NCBI GenBank assembly: GCA_036503555.1 | Contig: DASXWQ010000093.1 | Coordinates: 1 to 64,000, forward strand | Direction of reading: 5' to 3' | DNA length: 64,000 nucleotides | From: Actinocatenispora sp036503555 | Lineage (GTDB): Bacteria; Actinomycetota; Actinomycetes; Mycobacteriales; Micromonosporaceae | In this document: positions 16,370-24,209 of the stretch, piece after piece | Layout of the letters: every line of letters starts with the position of its first letter | How positions within the stretch are numbered: the first letter of the stretch is position 1 | Program-made: the position numbers and the translations under genes | The notes under the pieces: model-generated | Databases searched by the model: none | Told to the model about the DNA's origin: nothing | The model's input: only the letters and a program-made list of their open reading frames with translations

Positions 16370-17608
16370 CTAGGCGAGGCCGGTGAGGCTCAGGCCGAGC
16401 CAGAGCGCGACGGTACCGACGAGCAGGCAGGCCGGTACGGTCAGCGCGCCGAGCCGGAAGAACTCGCCCGCCCTCGGCCGGATGTCGTGCGCGTGCACGA
16501 CACGCCGCCACAGCAGGGTCGCCAGCGAACCCGCGTACGTCAGGTTCGGGCCGATGTTGACGCCGAGCAGGACGGCGAGCACCAGGCCGGGCCGGTCCGC
16601 GAGCGTCGGTACCAGCGCCAGCGTCGCGGGCAGGTTGTTGAGCAGGTTCGCGAGGACCGCGGCGAGGACGGCGACGGCGAGCAGCGCGACGAGCCCGGTG
16701 CCGTCCGGCAGGACCGCGGTGACGAGGTCGGTCAGGCCGTTCTCGCGTACCGCCAGCACCACGACGCCGAGCGCGAACACGAACGCCAGGAACCCCGGGT
16801 GTGCCGCCCGCACCAGCTCGCCGGCCAGCCCGGGCCGGCGGATCCGCCGAACCACGAGGACCGCCGCGCCCGCCGCCGCCACCCAGCCCGGCGCGATCCC
16901 GACCGGCTCCGCCAGCACGAACCCGACCAGCGTCGCCGCCAGTACGGTCAGCGCGAACACCGGCGGGTGCGGGCGCTCCGCCTCGTACGGCACGGCCGGG
17001 GTCGCCAGGTCCGCGGCGAAGAACCGCCGGAACACGAGGTACTCGACGGCGACGACGCCCAGCCACGGCAGTGCCATCAACCCCGCGAACGCCCCGAACG
17101 ACAGCCCCGTCGCCGAGAACGCCAGCAGGTTCGTCAGGTTCGACACCGGCAGCAGCAGCGAGGCCGAGTTGGCCAGGTGCGTGCAGGCGTACGCGTACGG
17201 CCGGGCCCGGACCTTCGACAACGCCGCCGTGTGGAACACCACCGGCGTCAACAGCACCACCGTCGCGTCCAGGCTCAACACGGCCGTGACGACCGCGGCG
17301 ACACCGAACACCACCGCCAGCAGCCGGCGCGGCGAGCCACGCGCGGCGGCGCCCGCCAGCGCCCCGGCGTACGCGAAGACGCCCTCGTCGGCGCACAGCC
17401 GGGCGAGAACCAGGATGGCGGCGAGAAACCCGACGGTCGGGGCGAGGAACCCCAGCTCGTGCCAGGCGTCCCCGAGCGGTACGAGACCGGTCAGCACGAC
17501 CAGGATGGCCGCCGGAACGGCGGCGACCGCCTCCGGCAGCCGGCGCGGCCGGGCGATCGCGAACGCCAGCACGGCCAGCAACACGGCCACCGCGACCACC
17601 GTCCGCAT
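16370..17608 (-). CDS. ArsB/NhaD-type (ion transporter superfamily) permease
   Basis: A 412-residue membrane protein with about ten to twelve helices. The family signature regions are seen twice: SLDATVVLLTPVVFHTA with SASLLLPVSNLTN in the first half, and LLNNLPATLALVPTL with LGVNIGPNLTYAGSLATLLW in the second. These resemble arsenite/Na+-type permeases (ArsB, SLC13-related). No ars regulator or reductase is adjacent, so arsenite as the substrate is uncertain. It is convergent with the cupin gene. Confidence 0.85.
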   Translation of the reverse strand: MRTVVAVAVLLAVLAFAIARPRRLPEAVAAVPAAILVVLTGLVPLGDAWHELGFLAPTVGFLAAILVLARLCADEGVFAYAGALAGAAARGSPRRLLAVVFGVAAVVTAVLSLDATVVLLTPVVFHTAALSKVRARPYAYACTHLANSASLLLPVSNLTNLLAFSATGLSFGAFAGLMALPWLGVVAVEYLVFRRFFAADLATPAVPYEAERPHPPVFALTVLAATLVGFVLAEPVGIAPGWVAAAGAAVLVVRRIRRPGLAGELVRAAHPGFLAFVFALGVVVLAVRENGLTDLVTAVLPDGTGLVALLAVAVLAAVLANLLNNLPATLALVPTLADRPGLVLAVLLGVNIGPNLTYAGSLATLLWRRVVHAHDIRPRAGEFFRLGALTVPACLLVGTVALWLGLSLTGLA

Positions 17609-17787
17609 GGCGGCAGGCTACGCGAGGTACCGCCGATCACCGGGCGGCGGTCGGCGACTACGTGGCGTCCCTCGCACCGGGCCGATCTTGGGCCTACTAT
17701 TCGGCCTGCCCACGTGTGATGGTGGTCATGTGAACCGGTTCGGCACACCCCGGCCGTACCGGCAACGGAATCGAGGAGGCGGTCCCC

Positions 17788-18048
17788 GTGACCGGACCAG
17801 ACTCGGACGGCGCTCGCGACGCCGCCGAGAGCGACACCGACGGCGAACCACGCCGCCGCTCCGACCGCAGCTGGTGGAACTGGCTGCTGGTGATCCCCAT
17901 CGTGATCCCGCTGCTCACCCCGCTCTACAACGCGGACAAGCCCCGGTTCATCGGACTGCCGATGTTCTACTGGCTCCAGATCGCGTTCATCGTGCTCGGC
18001 GTCGGCGCCACGACCATCGCGTACCAGGTCGGGAAGAGGAGGCGCTGA
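17788..18048 (+). CDS. DUF3311 small membrane protein, symporter partner
   Basis: An 86-residue protein with an acidic, Ser/Arg-rich N-terminus (residues 1-28) followed by two membrane helices (WNWLLVIPIVIPLLTPLY and LPMFYWLQIAFIVLGVGATT) and a basic KRRR end. DUF3311 proteins are encoded directly upstream of sodium:solute symporters and are thought to help them, as here (3-nt gap). GAGGAGG precedes the GTG start. Confidence 0.85.
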   Translation: MTGPDSDGARDAAESDTDGEPRRRSDRSWWNWLLVIPIVIPLLTPLYNADKPRFIGLPMFYWLQIAFIVLGVGATTIAYQVGKRRR

Positions 18049-18051
18049 CCC

Positions 18052-19668
18052 ATGACGTCCAACCAGATCGTCGAACTGGTGATCTTCATCGTCCTGTTCG
18101 TCGCGGTGTCCGGCATCGGCTTCGTGGCGGCGCGCTGGCGACGGCCGGCCGACATGATGCACCTCGACGAGTGGGGCCTCGGCGGGCGCAGCTTCGGCAC
18201 CTGGATCACCTGGTTCCTCGTCGGCGGTGACCTTTACACCGCGTACACGTTCGTCGCCGTGCCCGCGCTGGTGTTCGCCTCCGGCGCCCTCGGCTTCTAC
18301 GCCGTGCCCTACACGGTGATCGTGTACCCGATGGTCTTCCTGGTGCTGATCCGGCTCTGGTCGGTGTCGCACCGGCACGGGTTCGTCACGCCGGCCGACT
18401 TCGTCCGCGCCCGGTTCGGCTCGCCGACCCTGGCGCTGCTCGTCGCGATCACCGGCATCGTCGCGACCATGCCGTACATCGCGCTCCAGCTCGTCGGCAT
18501 CCAGGCCGTCCTGAAGACGATGGGCCTCGGGTCGCACTGGCCGCTGATCATCGCGTTCCTGATCCTCGCCGCGTACACGTACCAGTCGGGGCTGCGGGCG
18601 CCGGCACTGATCGCGTTCGTCAAGGACCTGCTCATCTACGCGGTCATCGTCGTCACGATCATCTACATCCCGTACAAGCTCGGCGGGTTCGGCCACATCT
18701 TCGACGTCGCCGGGGCGCACTTCGACAAGCTCAACGCGGCCAACGCCGCCGCGGGCAAGCCGCCGGCCGGCTCGACCATCCTCGGCCCGGCCAACCAGCT
18801 CAACTACGCGACACTCGCGTTCGGCTCCGCGCTCGCGCTGTTCCTGTACCCGCACAGCGTCACCGGCGTCCTCGCGTCCAAGAGCCGCAACGTGGTCAAG
18901 CGCAACATGTCGGCGCTGCCGGCGTACTCGTTCCTGCTCGGGCTGATCGCGCTGCTCGGCTTCATGGCCATCGCGGCCGGCACCACCCCGATCGGCACCG
19001 ACAACAACACGATCGTGCCCCGGCTGTTCGACCAGATGTTCCCGAGCTGGTTCGCCGGCATCGCGTTCGCCGCGATCGGCATCGGCGCGCTCGTACCGGC
19101 GGCCATCATGTCGATCGCCGCGGCGAACCTGTTCACCCGCAACATCTTCAAGGAGTACCTGAAGCGGGACGCGACGCCCCGGCAGGAGGCGTGGACGTCG
19201 AAGATCGTGTCGCTGGTGGTGAAGTTCGGTGCGCTGCTGTTCATCATCTTCCTGAACCCGCAGTTCTCCATCGACCTCCAGCTCATCGGCGGCGTGATCA
19301 TCCTGCAGACCCTGCCGTCCGTCGCACTCGGCCTGCTCACCCGGTGGTTCCACCGCTGGGCGCTGGTCGCCGGGTGGGTCGCCGGCATGGCCGCGGGCGT
19401 CTGGATGCTCTACACCATCCCCAACCCGAAGACGCACCACCTGCACTTCGGCGGCTCGGCGTTCTCCGTGTCCAAACTGGGCTTCGACACCCAGTGGACG
19501 ATCTACGCCGGCTTCGTCGCCGTCCTGGTGAACGTCGTCGTCGCGGTGATCTTCACGCTCATCTTCAAGGCCGCCAAGGCACCCGACGGTCGGGACCTCA
19601 CCACGAAGCCCGACTACACGGCCGACGAAGGCGACCCGAAGGTCTCCGAGGTACCCGTCCTCGGCTAG
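18052..19668 (+). CDS. Sodium:solute symporter (MctP/SSS family)
   Basis: A 538-residue transporter with about 13 hydrophobic helices that would import a carboxylate-type solute with Na+. Family features include the GRSFGTWITWFLVGGDLYTA segment near residue 50, the SSS-type region LFLYPHSVTGVLASKSRNVV, and ALVPAAIMSIAAANLFTRNI, the Na+-site helix. The subgroup, monocarboxylate permeases, is paired with DUF3311 proteins; the actual solute is uncertain. The TAG stop sits exactly at the border of an inverted-repeat element, so the last residues could have been altered by insertion. Confidence 0.9.
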   Translation: MTSNQIVELVIFIVLFVAVSGIGFVAARWRRPADMMHLDEWGLGGRSFGTWITWFLVGGDLYTAYTFVAVPALVFASGALGFYAVPYTVIVYPMVFLVLIRLWSVSHRHGFVTPADFVRARFGSPTLALLVAITGIVATMPYIALQLVGIQAVLKTMGLGSHWPLIIAFLILAAYTYQSGLRAPALIAFVKDLLIYAVIVVTIIYIPYKLGGFGHIFDVAGAHFDKLNAANAAAGKPPAGSTILGPANQLNYATLAFGSALALFLYPHSVTGVLASKSRNVVKRNMSALPAYSFLLGLIALLGFMAIAAGTTPIGTDNNTIVPRLFDQMFPSWFAGIAFAAIGIGALVPAAIMSIAAANLFTRNIFKEYLKRDATPRQEAWTSKIVSLVVKFGALLFIIFLNPQFSIDLQLIGGVIILQTLPSVALGLLTRWFHRWALVAGWVAGMAAGVWMLYTIPNPKTHHLHFGGSAFSVSKLGFDTQWTIYAGFVAVLVNVVVAVIFTLIFKAAKAPDGRDLTTKPDYTADEGDPKVSEVPVLG

Positions 19669-19884
19669 GGCCTGATTTGTGGATCTTGGTCGAGCGAGGC
19701 GAGTCCCGTTCGTTCGCTTCGCAAGGCGGAGGTGCGTTCGCATACCCGTGTCGTATGCGACGTGCCGACAACGCGGCGAGCGGCGGCGGTCATGAGGCCG
19801 GCCCGCAGGATGCGGGCTGGTGGCCCTCGTGACTGCCGAGAACGGGGCCACCGCAGCCGGCCTGAAGATCCACAAAACAGGCCC
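19668..19884. mobile_element. MITE-like element with 20-bp terminal inverted repeats
   Basis: The ends GGGCCTGATTTGTGGATCTT (19668-19687) and AAGATCCACAAAACAGGCCC (19865-19884) are inverted repeats matching at 19 of 20 positions. The 217-bp unit carries internal hairpins (8-bp stem 19738-19745/19753-19760; 7-bp stem 19801-19807/19811-19817) and no gene. That is the structure of a miniature inverted-repeat element mobilised by an IS transposase elsewhere, or of an IS remnant. No clear target-site duplication is visible. Confidence 0.65.
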
Positions 19885-19900
19885 CCCGGCGCTCGACCGG

Positions 19901-19935
19901 CACCGGTGCCGGGACTCCTCGTCCCGGCACCGGTG
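19901..19935 (+). terminator. Strong 15-bp hairpin between symporter and rnpB
   Basis: A perfect 15-bp stem (19901-19915 with 19921-19935) closes a 5-nt loop. It lies about 40 nt upstream of the RNase P RNA and probably stops symporter transcription before rnpB. Confidence 0.7.
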
Positions 19936-19958
19936 ATCTTCGCCGGCGCGGCTCGACG

Positions 19959-19964
19959 TACGAT
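19959..19964 (+). promoter_or_regulatory. Probable -10 box of rnpB (TACGAT)
   Basis: TACGAT lies about 9 nt before the first base of the P1 helix of the RNase P RNA. A matching -35 box is weak. Assignment rests on position and the TAnnnT form. Confidence 0.4.
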
Positions 19965-19973
19965 GATGGCGCG

Positions 19974-20387
19974 GCGGACGAGCCGGCCAGGCGGTCGCGT
20001 CGCCGGGGGAGACCCCGGCGCCGAGGAACGTCCGGGCTCCACAGGGCAGGGTGGTTGCTAACGGCAACCCGGGGTGACCCGCGGGACAGTGCCACAGAAA
20101 ACAGACCGCCCGACCGCTTCGGCGGCCGGGTAAGGGTGAAACGGTGGTGTAAGAGACCACCAGCGCCCCGGGTGACCGGGGCGGCTCGGTAAACCCCACC
20201 CGGAGCAAGGTCGAGAAGGACGGTCCACGGACCGTTTGCGCAGGCGTTCGAGGGCGGCCCGCCCGAGCCTGCGGGTAGACCGCTCGAGCCCACCGGCAAC
20301 GGTGGGCCTAGATGGATGGCCGCCGGCCGGGGCAGTGCCGCAAGGCGCCCCGACCACAGAACCCGGCGTACCGGCCGACTCGTCCGC
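19974..20387 (+). ncRNA. rnpB: RNase P RNA (class A)
   Basis: The catalytic RNA of RNase P, which trims the 5' leader of tRNA precursors. The ends pair as helix P1 (GCGGACGAG at 19974 with CTCGTCCGC ending at 20387). Conserved cores are present: GAGGAACGTCCGGGCTCCAC from 20022 with GGGCAGGGTGGTTGCTAAC after it, the ACAGAAAACAGACCGCC segment near 20092, and ACAGAACCCGGCGTACC near 20356, which closes the core and P4. The length of about 414 nt is normal for actinobacteria. Exact 5' and 3' ends are uncertain by a few bases. Confidence 0.95.
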
Positions 20388-20444
20388 CGCCCACCCTCCG
20401 CTCCCTCGCAACCGAGCGACGCGGAGCCTGACCTCCCGGATGGG

Positions 20445-20951
20445 CTATTCGCCGGTCGCGCCGTCGATGCGTTCGCGGAGGAAGTCGGCGTGGCCGTTGT
20501 GGCGGGCGTACTCCTCGATCATGTGCAGGTAGATCCACCGCAGCGTGTAGTCCTCGCCGGGCATGACGTCGTCGAGGCTGCGTCCGGCCACGGCCGCGCG
20601 GGACCGGGTGACGCTCGCCTGGTAGCTGGCCAGGTCGTCGGCGGCATGGGCGGTGTCGACGTCGTCGCCACCCTCGGTCGATCCGGGTACGTAGTCCCAG
20701 AAGTACAGGTGGTCCGGTTGGCCGTCGTACGCGTGGAACCAGGCCTCGACCCCGGACAGGTGCCGAACGAGGCCGAGCAGCGAGAGCGTCGACGGCGGTA
20801 CCGACCGCAGCGCCAGTTGCTCCGGCGTCAGGCCGCCGCATTTCAGCAGCAGTGTCGCGCGCTGGAAGTCGAGGCGGTCGTCGAGCGCGGTCCGCTCGTC
20901 GATCGGGTTGTTCGGCGGCTCGGGTCGCTCGGGCGTGCTCCACGTCGACAT
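20445..20951 (-). CDS. DinB-family (DUF664) protein
   Basis: A 168-residue four-helix-bundle protein. Features typical of the actinomycete DUF664 group are LLGLVRHLSGVEAWFHAY (first metal-site His) and LRWIYLHMIEEYARHNGHAD (later His residues). DinB-like proteins bind a metal and often act as thiol-dependent S-transferases, for example with mycothiol; the role here is not known. It starts 118 nt from the antitoxin-like gene on the opposite strand. Confidence 0.87.
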   Translation of the reverse strand: MSTWSTPERPEPPNNPIDERTALDDRLDFQRATLLLKCGGLTPEQLALRSVPPSTLSLLGLVRHLSGVEAWFHAYDGQPDHLYFWDYVPGSTEGGDDVDTAHAADDLASYQASVTRSRAAVAGRSLDDVMPGEDYTLRWIYLHMIEEYARHNGHADFLRERIDGATGE

Positions 20952-21081
20952 TCCGGCGACCCTACGTACATATCGTCCCCCGGGCCAGCGGTTTAGGGCG
21001 GCGGCCACCGATCTGCCGGGCTTCCGCCCGGTCGTCCCCGCGTTGGGGCCGCTCCGTGTGCCGGCCGGTATGACTCCGGGT

Positions 21082-21273
21082 ATGACGCGGTTGACGATCA
21101 CGGTGCCGGACGACCTGGCGGGCCTGATCCGCCAGGCCGGTGGTGACAACGTGTCGGCGTGGGCCCGGCAGCTTCGGGAGGCCCTGCTGCGCGGGGAGGC
21201 GCGGATCGTCGTCGAATACGAGGGCACGCACCGCGACGTCGACTGGGACGCCGAGCGGGAGTCGATGGGGTGA
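21082..21273 (+). CDS. Antitoxin-like protein of a MazEF-type pair
   Basis: A 63-residue protein that begins MTRLTITVPDDLAGLIRQAG, a ribbon-helix-helix-like DNA-binding N-terminus, and ends in an acidic tail (VVEYEGTHRDVDWDAERESM) suited to neutralising a toxin. The stop overlaps the GTG start of a MazF/PemK-like toxin frame (GTGA), the usual order for such pairs. An in-frame ATG at 21070 would add four residues. Since the toxin frame is broken, it may be an orphan antitoxin. Confidence 0.7.
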   Translation: MTRLTITVPDDLAGLIRQAGGDNVSAWARQLREALLRGEARIVVEYEGTHRDVDWDAERESMG

Positions 21274-21568
21274 GGCGCGGGACTGTGGTCGGCCACGCCC
21301 TGCGGGACCGGCGGTTCGTCGTCGTGTCCTGTCAGGCCGTCACCGACACCGGGACGGTGTTGTCGACGAGATCGCCGACGCGATACCCCGTGGCACGCGC
21401 GGGATGCCGGCCGTGCCGCTCGGCGCGGACGATCCGGTGCCGGGCGCCGTGTTGGCCTGGCGGATCAACTGCCTGTCGGCCGAGCGGCTCGGCGCCGCGC
21501 TCGGTGACCTGACGGGCGAGACGGTCGAGCGGATGGACATCGCGCTCCGCGCCGTCCTCGACCTGTAG
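21270..21568 (+). pseudogene. MazF/PemK-like toxin, frameshifted
   Basis: From GTG 21270 the frame reads VRRGTVVGHALRDRRFVVVS, the normal start of a MazF/PemK endoribonuclease. It leaves phase near 21358-21366 (GGGACGGTGTTGTCGACG). The other frame then continues the family sequence DEIADAIPRGTRGMPAVPL to LGDLTGETVERMDIALRAVL and ends at 21568. A two-base gain or one-base loss would restore about 99 residues, the usual size. The toxin is therefore probably inactive, unless this is a sequencing error. Confidence 0.7.
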
Positions 21569-21640
21569 TGCCCGAGCGCCCTCCGCGGGCCTGCTTCGCG
21601 GGTTGCATTCGGTACCCGGGTACGGGTCTACCGTCGGAGG

Positions 21641-21976
21641 GTGAGCGAGACGACGGGATCCTGGGTGCCGGACGCGTGCACGTTGCCGACGGCGGAGCGA
21701 CCGTTGCGTACGGCGGAGTTCGAGGCGACGGTGGCCACGTCGGCGAGGGCCGTCCACCGGCAGGACGCGACGACGGTACGGGTCGAGCTGGCGCCGGATG
21801 CCGCGGCCGCGGCGCGGGTGGCGGACCTCGCGGTGCGGGAGGGCACGTGCTGCTCGTTCTTCACGTTCACCCTCACCACGTCGGGTGGCGGGCTGCACCT
21901 GGACATCGCGGTACCCGCCGGGTACGTGCCGGTGCTCGACGCGTTGGCCGCGTCGTTGGCCGGTGGCCGGCGATGA
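21641..21976 (+). CDS. Conserved hypothetical protein paired with MerR
   Basis: A 111-residue soluble protein with the recurring actinomycete N-terminus WVPDACTLPTAERPLRTAEF and a C-terminal REGTCCSFFTFTLT segment whose adjacent Cys residues could bind metal. The next gene starts within its stop codon (ATGA), so it is co-translated with a metal-type MerR regulator; the family commonly occurs in that setting. Function is unknown. GTG 21641 follows GGAGG at only 1 nt spacing, which is unusual. Confidence 0.75.
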   Translation: MSETTGSWVPDACTLPTAERPLRTAEFEATVATSARAVHRQDATTVRVELAPDAAAAARVADLAVREGTCCSFFTFTLTTSGGGLHLDIAVPAGYVPVLDALAASLAGGRR

Positions 21977-22371
21977 GCCGGCCGCTCCGGTCCGGCGAGC
22001 TGGCCGCCAGGGCGGGCGTCAACCCGCAAACCCTGCGGTACTACGAGCGGCGCGGCCTCGTCGCCGAACCCGCCCGTACGCTCGGCGGGCATCGCCTGTA
22101 CCCGCCGGAGACGGTGCGCCTGCTGCGGGTGATCAAGACGGCGCAGCGGCTCGGGTTCACCCTCGACGAGGTGTCCGCGTTGCTGGCCGCGCGGGGTCGC
22201 CGGGCCGGTCTGCGTACCCGGGCGGAAACGCGACTGGCGGACGTGGAGCGGACGATCGCGGACCTCACCGCCGTACGGGACACGTTGCGCGCAACGCTCG
22301 CCGCCGGGTGCGACGACCTCGTCGCGTGCGCGGCGAGCCCGCGTTGCCCGTTGCCGTTCGGGGACCTCTGA
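21973..22371 (+). CDS. MerR-family metal-responsive regulator
   Basis: A 132-residue MerR activator. The N-terminal winged helix reads SGELAARAGVNPQTLRYYER then RGLVAEPARTLGGHRLYPPE, followed by a long dimerisation helix. Metal-binding cysteines lie in the C-terminal CDDLVACAASPRCPLPF, a pattern like ZntR/MerR proteins that sense Zn, Hg or similar ions. It overlaps the upstream gene by 4 nt and is followed 34 nt later by a ynfA-type gene. Target promoter elements were not identified. Confidence 0.9.
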   Translation: MSRPLRSGELAARAGVNPQTLRYYERRGLVAEPARTLGGHRLYPPETVRLLRVIKTAQRLGFTLDEVSALLAARGRRAGLRTRAETRLADVERTIADLTAVRDTLRATLAAGCDDLVACAASPRCPLPFGDL

Positions 22372-22405
22372 TCCGCCGACCGGGGCACGGGTAGGTTCTG
22401 CGTAC

Positions 22406-22738
22406 GTGACGGTGGTCCGGTCGTTGGTGCTGTTCGTGCTCGCCGCGCTCGCCGAGATCGGCGGTGCGTGGCTGGTCTGGCAGGGCTGGCGGGAGCACCG
22501 CGGCGCGCTGTGGATCGCGGGCGGGATCGTCGCGCTCGGCGCGTACGGGTTCGTTGCGACGTTCCAGCCCGACGCGCACTTCGGCCGGATCCTCGCCGCG
22601 TACGGCGGGATCTTCGTCGCCGGCTCCCTTGCGTGGGGCATGGTCGTCGACAGGTTCCATCCGGACCGCTGGGACCTGATCGGTGCCGCCATCTGCCTCG
22701 TCGGCGTCGCCGTGATCATGTACGCGCCGCGCGGCTGA
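22406..22738 (+). CDS. YnfA-family (UPF0060) membrane protein
   Basis: A 110-residue protein with four membrane helices and the family segments LAALAEIGGAWLVWQGWREH, LGAYGFVATFQPDAHFGRIL then AAYGGIFVAGSLAWG, and the RFHPDRWDLIGAAICLVG end. UPF0060 proteins are small-multidrug-resistance-like, but their transport role is not settled. Placement behind a metal-sensing MerR gene suggests, without proof, a role in ion or toxicant export. Confidence 0.9.
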   Translation: MTVVRSLVLFVLAALAEIGGAWLVWQGWREHRGALWIAGGIVALGAYGFVATFQPDAHFGRILAAYGGIFVAGSLAWGMVVDRFHPDRWDLIGAAICLVGVAVIMYAPRG

Positions 22739-22820
22739 CCGCCCGATCGGCGCGTACCGAGTGTCCTGTCGGGCGATGCCCGGCGGCCCCGTTTCGCGCA
22801 AGCGTGGACGGGAGGGCACC

Positions 22821-23231
22821 ATGAGCGAACTCGACGACTTCCTGACCTGGGTGACGACCGAGGAGTACGCGGCGGAGCTGGCGCTGCACCACGGTGACGT
22901 GGCGCCGCGCCTCGCGATCTGGTCGCACGACGAGCCCGTGACGCTGCTCGGCGCGCTATACACCGCCAGCGGGTGGGAGGACGTCAGCGCCGCGTTCCGC
23001 CGCGTCGCGGACAGCTTCGGCGAAAGCACCGGGTACGAGCGGGACATCGTGGCCGCCACCGTCAGCGGCGACCTCGCCTACACGGTCGCGTACGAACGGA
23101 GCACCGGGACCATGTTCGGCGAGCCGTACGTGCACACGCTGCGCGTCACGCACGTCTACCGGCGCGAGGACGGCGCCTGGCGCGTCGTCCACCGGCACGC
23201 CGACACCCCGCCGGCCGCTGCCGCGATCTGA
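22821..23231 (+). CDS. SnoaL/NTF2-like small-molecule-binding protein
   Basis: A 136-residue protein of the NTF2-like fold: N-terminal helices, then strands ending in LRVTHVYRREDGAWRVVHRH, the typical SnoaL-like/calcium-calmodulin-kinase-association C-terminus. Such domains may be enzymes or ligand binders. ATG 22821 follows GGGAGGGC. No operon partner is obvious. Confidence 0.78.
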   Translation: MSELDDFLTWVTTEEYAAELALHHGDVAPRLAIWSHDEPVTLLGALYTASGWEDVSAAFRRVADSFGESTGYERDIVAATVSGDLAYTVAYERSTGTMFGEPYVHTLRVTHVYRREDGAWRVVHRHADTPPAAAAI

Positions 23232-23250
23232 CCGGTCGCATGCTGGGGCG

Positions 23251-23388
23251 ATGACGACCCGCCCGTCCCAGCTGTCCGGCCTGCCCGAGCGCCACCTCCC
23301 GCTGTACGACCGGGTATGCGCCGTCTGGCTGCACCGCGGGGTCGGCGGCCCGGGGCTTGACGGCAGGTGTCGGGGATCGGAAGGATGA
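23251..23388 (+). pseudogene. Possible 45-codon gene fragment
   Basis: ATG 23251 opens a short frame starting MTTRPSQLSGLPERHLPLYD with RVCAVWLHRGVGGPG after it, which reads like the N-terminus of a real protein and then degenerates before the stop at 23388. It lies in the 262-nt gap between two intact genes. I do not recognise the family; it may be a truncated remnant or chance. Confidence 0.25.
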
Positions 23389-23493
23389 GCGCGGCCCGCC
23401 GCTTCGCGGCGACCGTACCCGGGTGACCGGACACACCCATCTTCCGCGAGTGTCGCCTGGGGAGCGCTCGCCATCGCCTCAGCGAGAGGGCCG

Positions 23494-24153
23494 ATGAAAC
23501 GCAACATCCATTGGGTACCGCGCGCGGTACTGGTACTGGCGGCGGCGACCGTCGCCGTCGGTGCACCGGCCGCGGCGTACGCGGATCCTCCCGGTGACAA
23601 CGGCACGGTGAAGATCCACGCGGTCGGCACGCCGGTGGACGATCGCCGCAACGAGCCGCACGTGTGCGTCTTCTACCTGGACGCGTTCGGCTTCGACGCG
23701 GCGCAGGCGGTCGCCTGGCACATCGACCAGCACCCGCCGACCGGCCGTACGCAGGTGAAGGACGGGACGATCACGCTCGCCGACGGCTCCGGCCGTACCG
23801 ACGAGCTGAGCCTTCCGGACGGTCACTACAAGCTGTACTGGAACTTCGCCGGTGAGCACGGCCGGGCGAAGCAGAAGGTGTTCTGGGTGGACTGCGCGGA
23901 AACGTCCGCGTCGCCCACCCCGGGCACCGGCACCAGCACCACGCCCAGTTCGGCGCCGAGCGACAGCACCGCGCCGAGCGCCAGTCCCAGCGGCGGGGTC
24001 GGTGCCGGTTCCCCGGCGCCGTCGCCCAGCCAGGCCGGCAGCGAGCTGCCGGTGACGGGCGCGCCGCTCGGCATCCTCGCCGCCGTGGCCGCCGCGTTCA
24101 TCGGGGCCGGCGTCCTGCTGCGGTCCCGCATCACCCGCCTGTTCCGCAGGTGA
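23494..24153 (+). CDS. Secreted surface protein with LPXTG-like C-terminus
   Basis: A 219-residue exported protein. Residues 1-31 are a signal peptide (hydrophobic AVLVLAAATVAVGAP, cleavage likely after AYA). The globular part (about 32-137) has two Cys (HVCVF and VDCAE). A Ser/Pro/Thr-rich wall-spanning stretch follows, then LPVTG, a hydrophobic helix (ILAAVAAAFIGAGVLL) and a basic tail. LPVTG plus helix plus Arg tail is the sortase-anchoring arrangement, so it is probably attached to the cell wall or membrane. Ligand or role unknown. Confidence 0.82.
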   Translation: MKRNIHWVPRAVLVLAAATVAVGAPAAAYADPPGDNGTVKIHAVGTPVDDRRNEPHVCVFYLDAFGFDAAQAVAWHIDQHPPTGRTQVKDGTITLADGSGRTDELSLPDGHYKLYWNFAGEHGRAKQKVFWVDCAETSASPTPGTGTSTTPSSAPSDSTAPSASPSGGVGAGSPAPSPSQAGSELPVTGAPLGILAAVAAAFIGAGVLLRSRITRLFRR

Positions 24154-24157
24154 ACCG

Positions 24158-24194
24158 ACGGTGCGCCGGCCGGGTCACCCGGCCGGCGCACCGT
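24158..24194. terminator. Bidirectional 17-bp hairpin terminator
   Basis: A perfect 17-bp stem (24158-24174 with 24178-24194) with a 3-nt loop lies between two convergent genes, 4 nt after one stop and 15 nt after the other. Confidence 0.85.
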
Positions 24195-24209
24195 TGCCAC
24201 GCTCGACGG

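Noticed and set aside
19668..19884. The inverted repeats as one long transcription terminator
   Set aside because: The arms are separated by about 177 bp with their own hairpins; the 15-bp hairpin at 19901 is a much better terminator.
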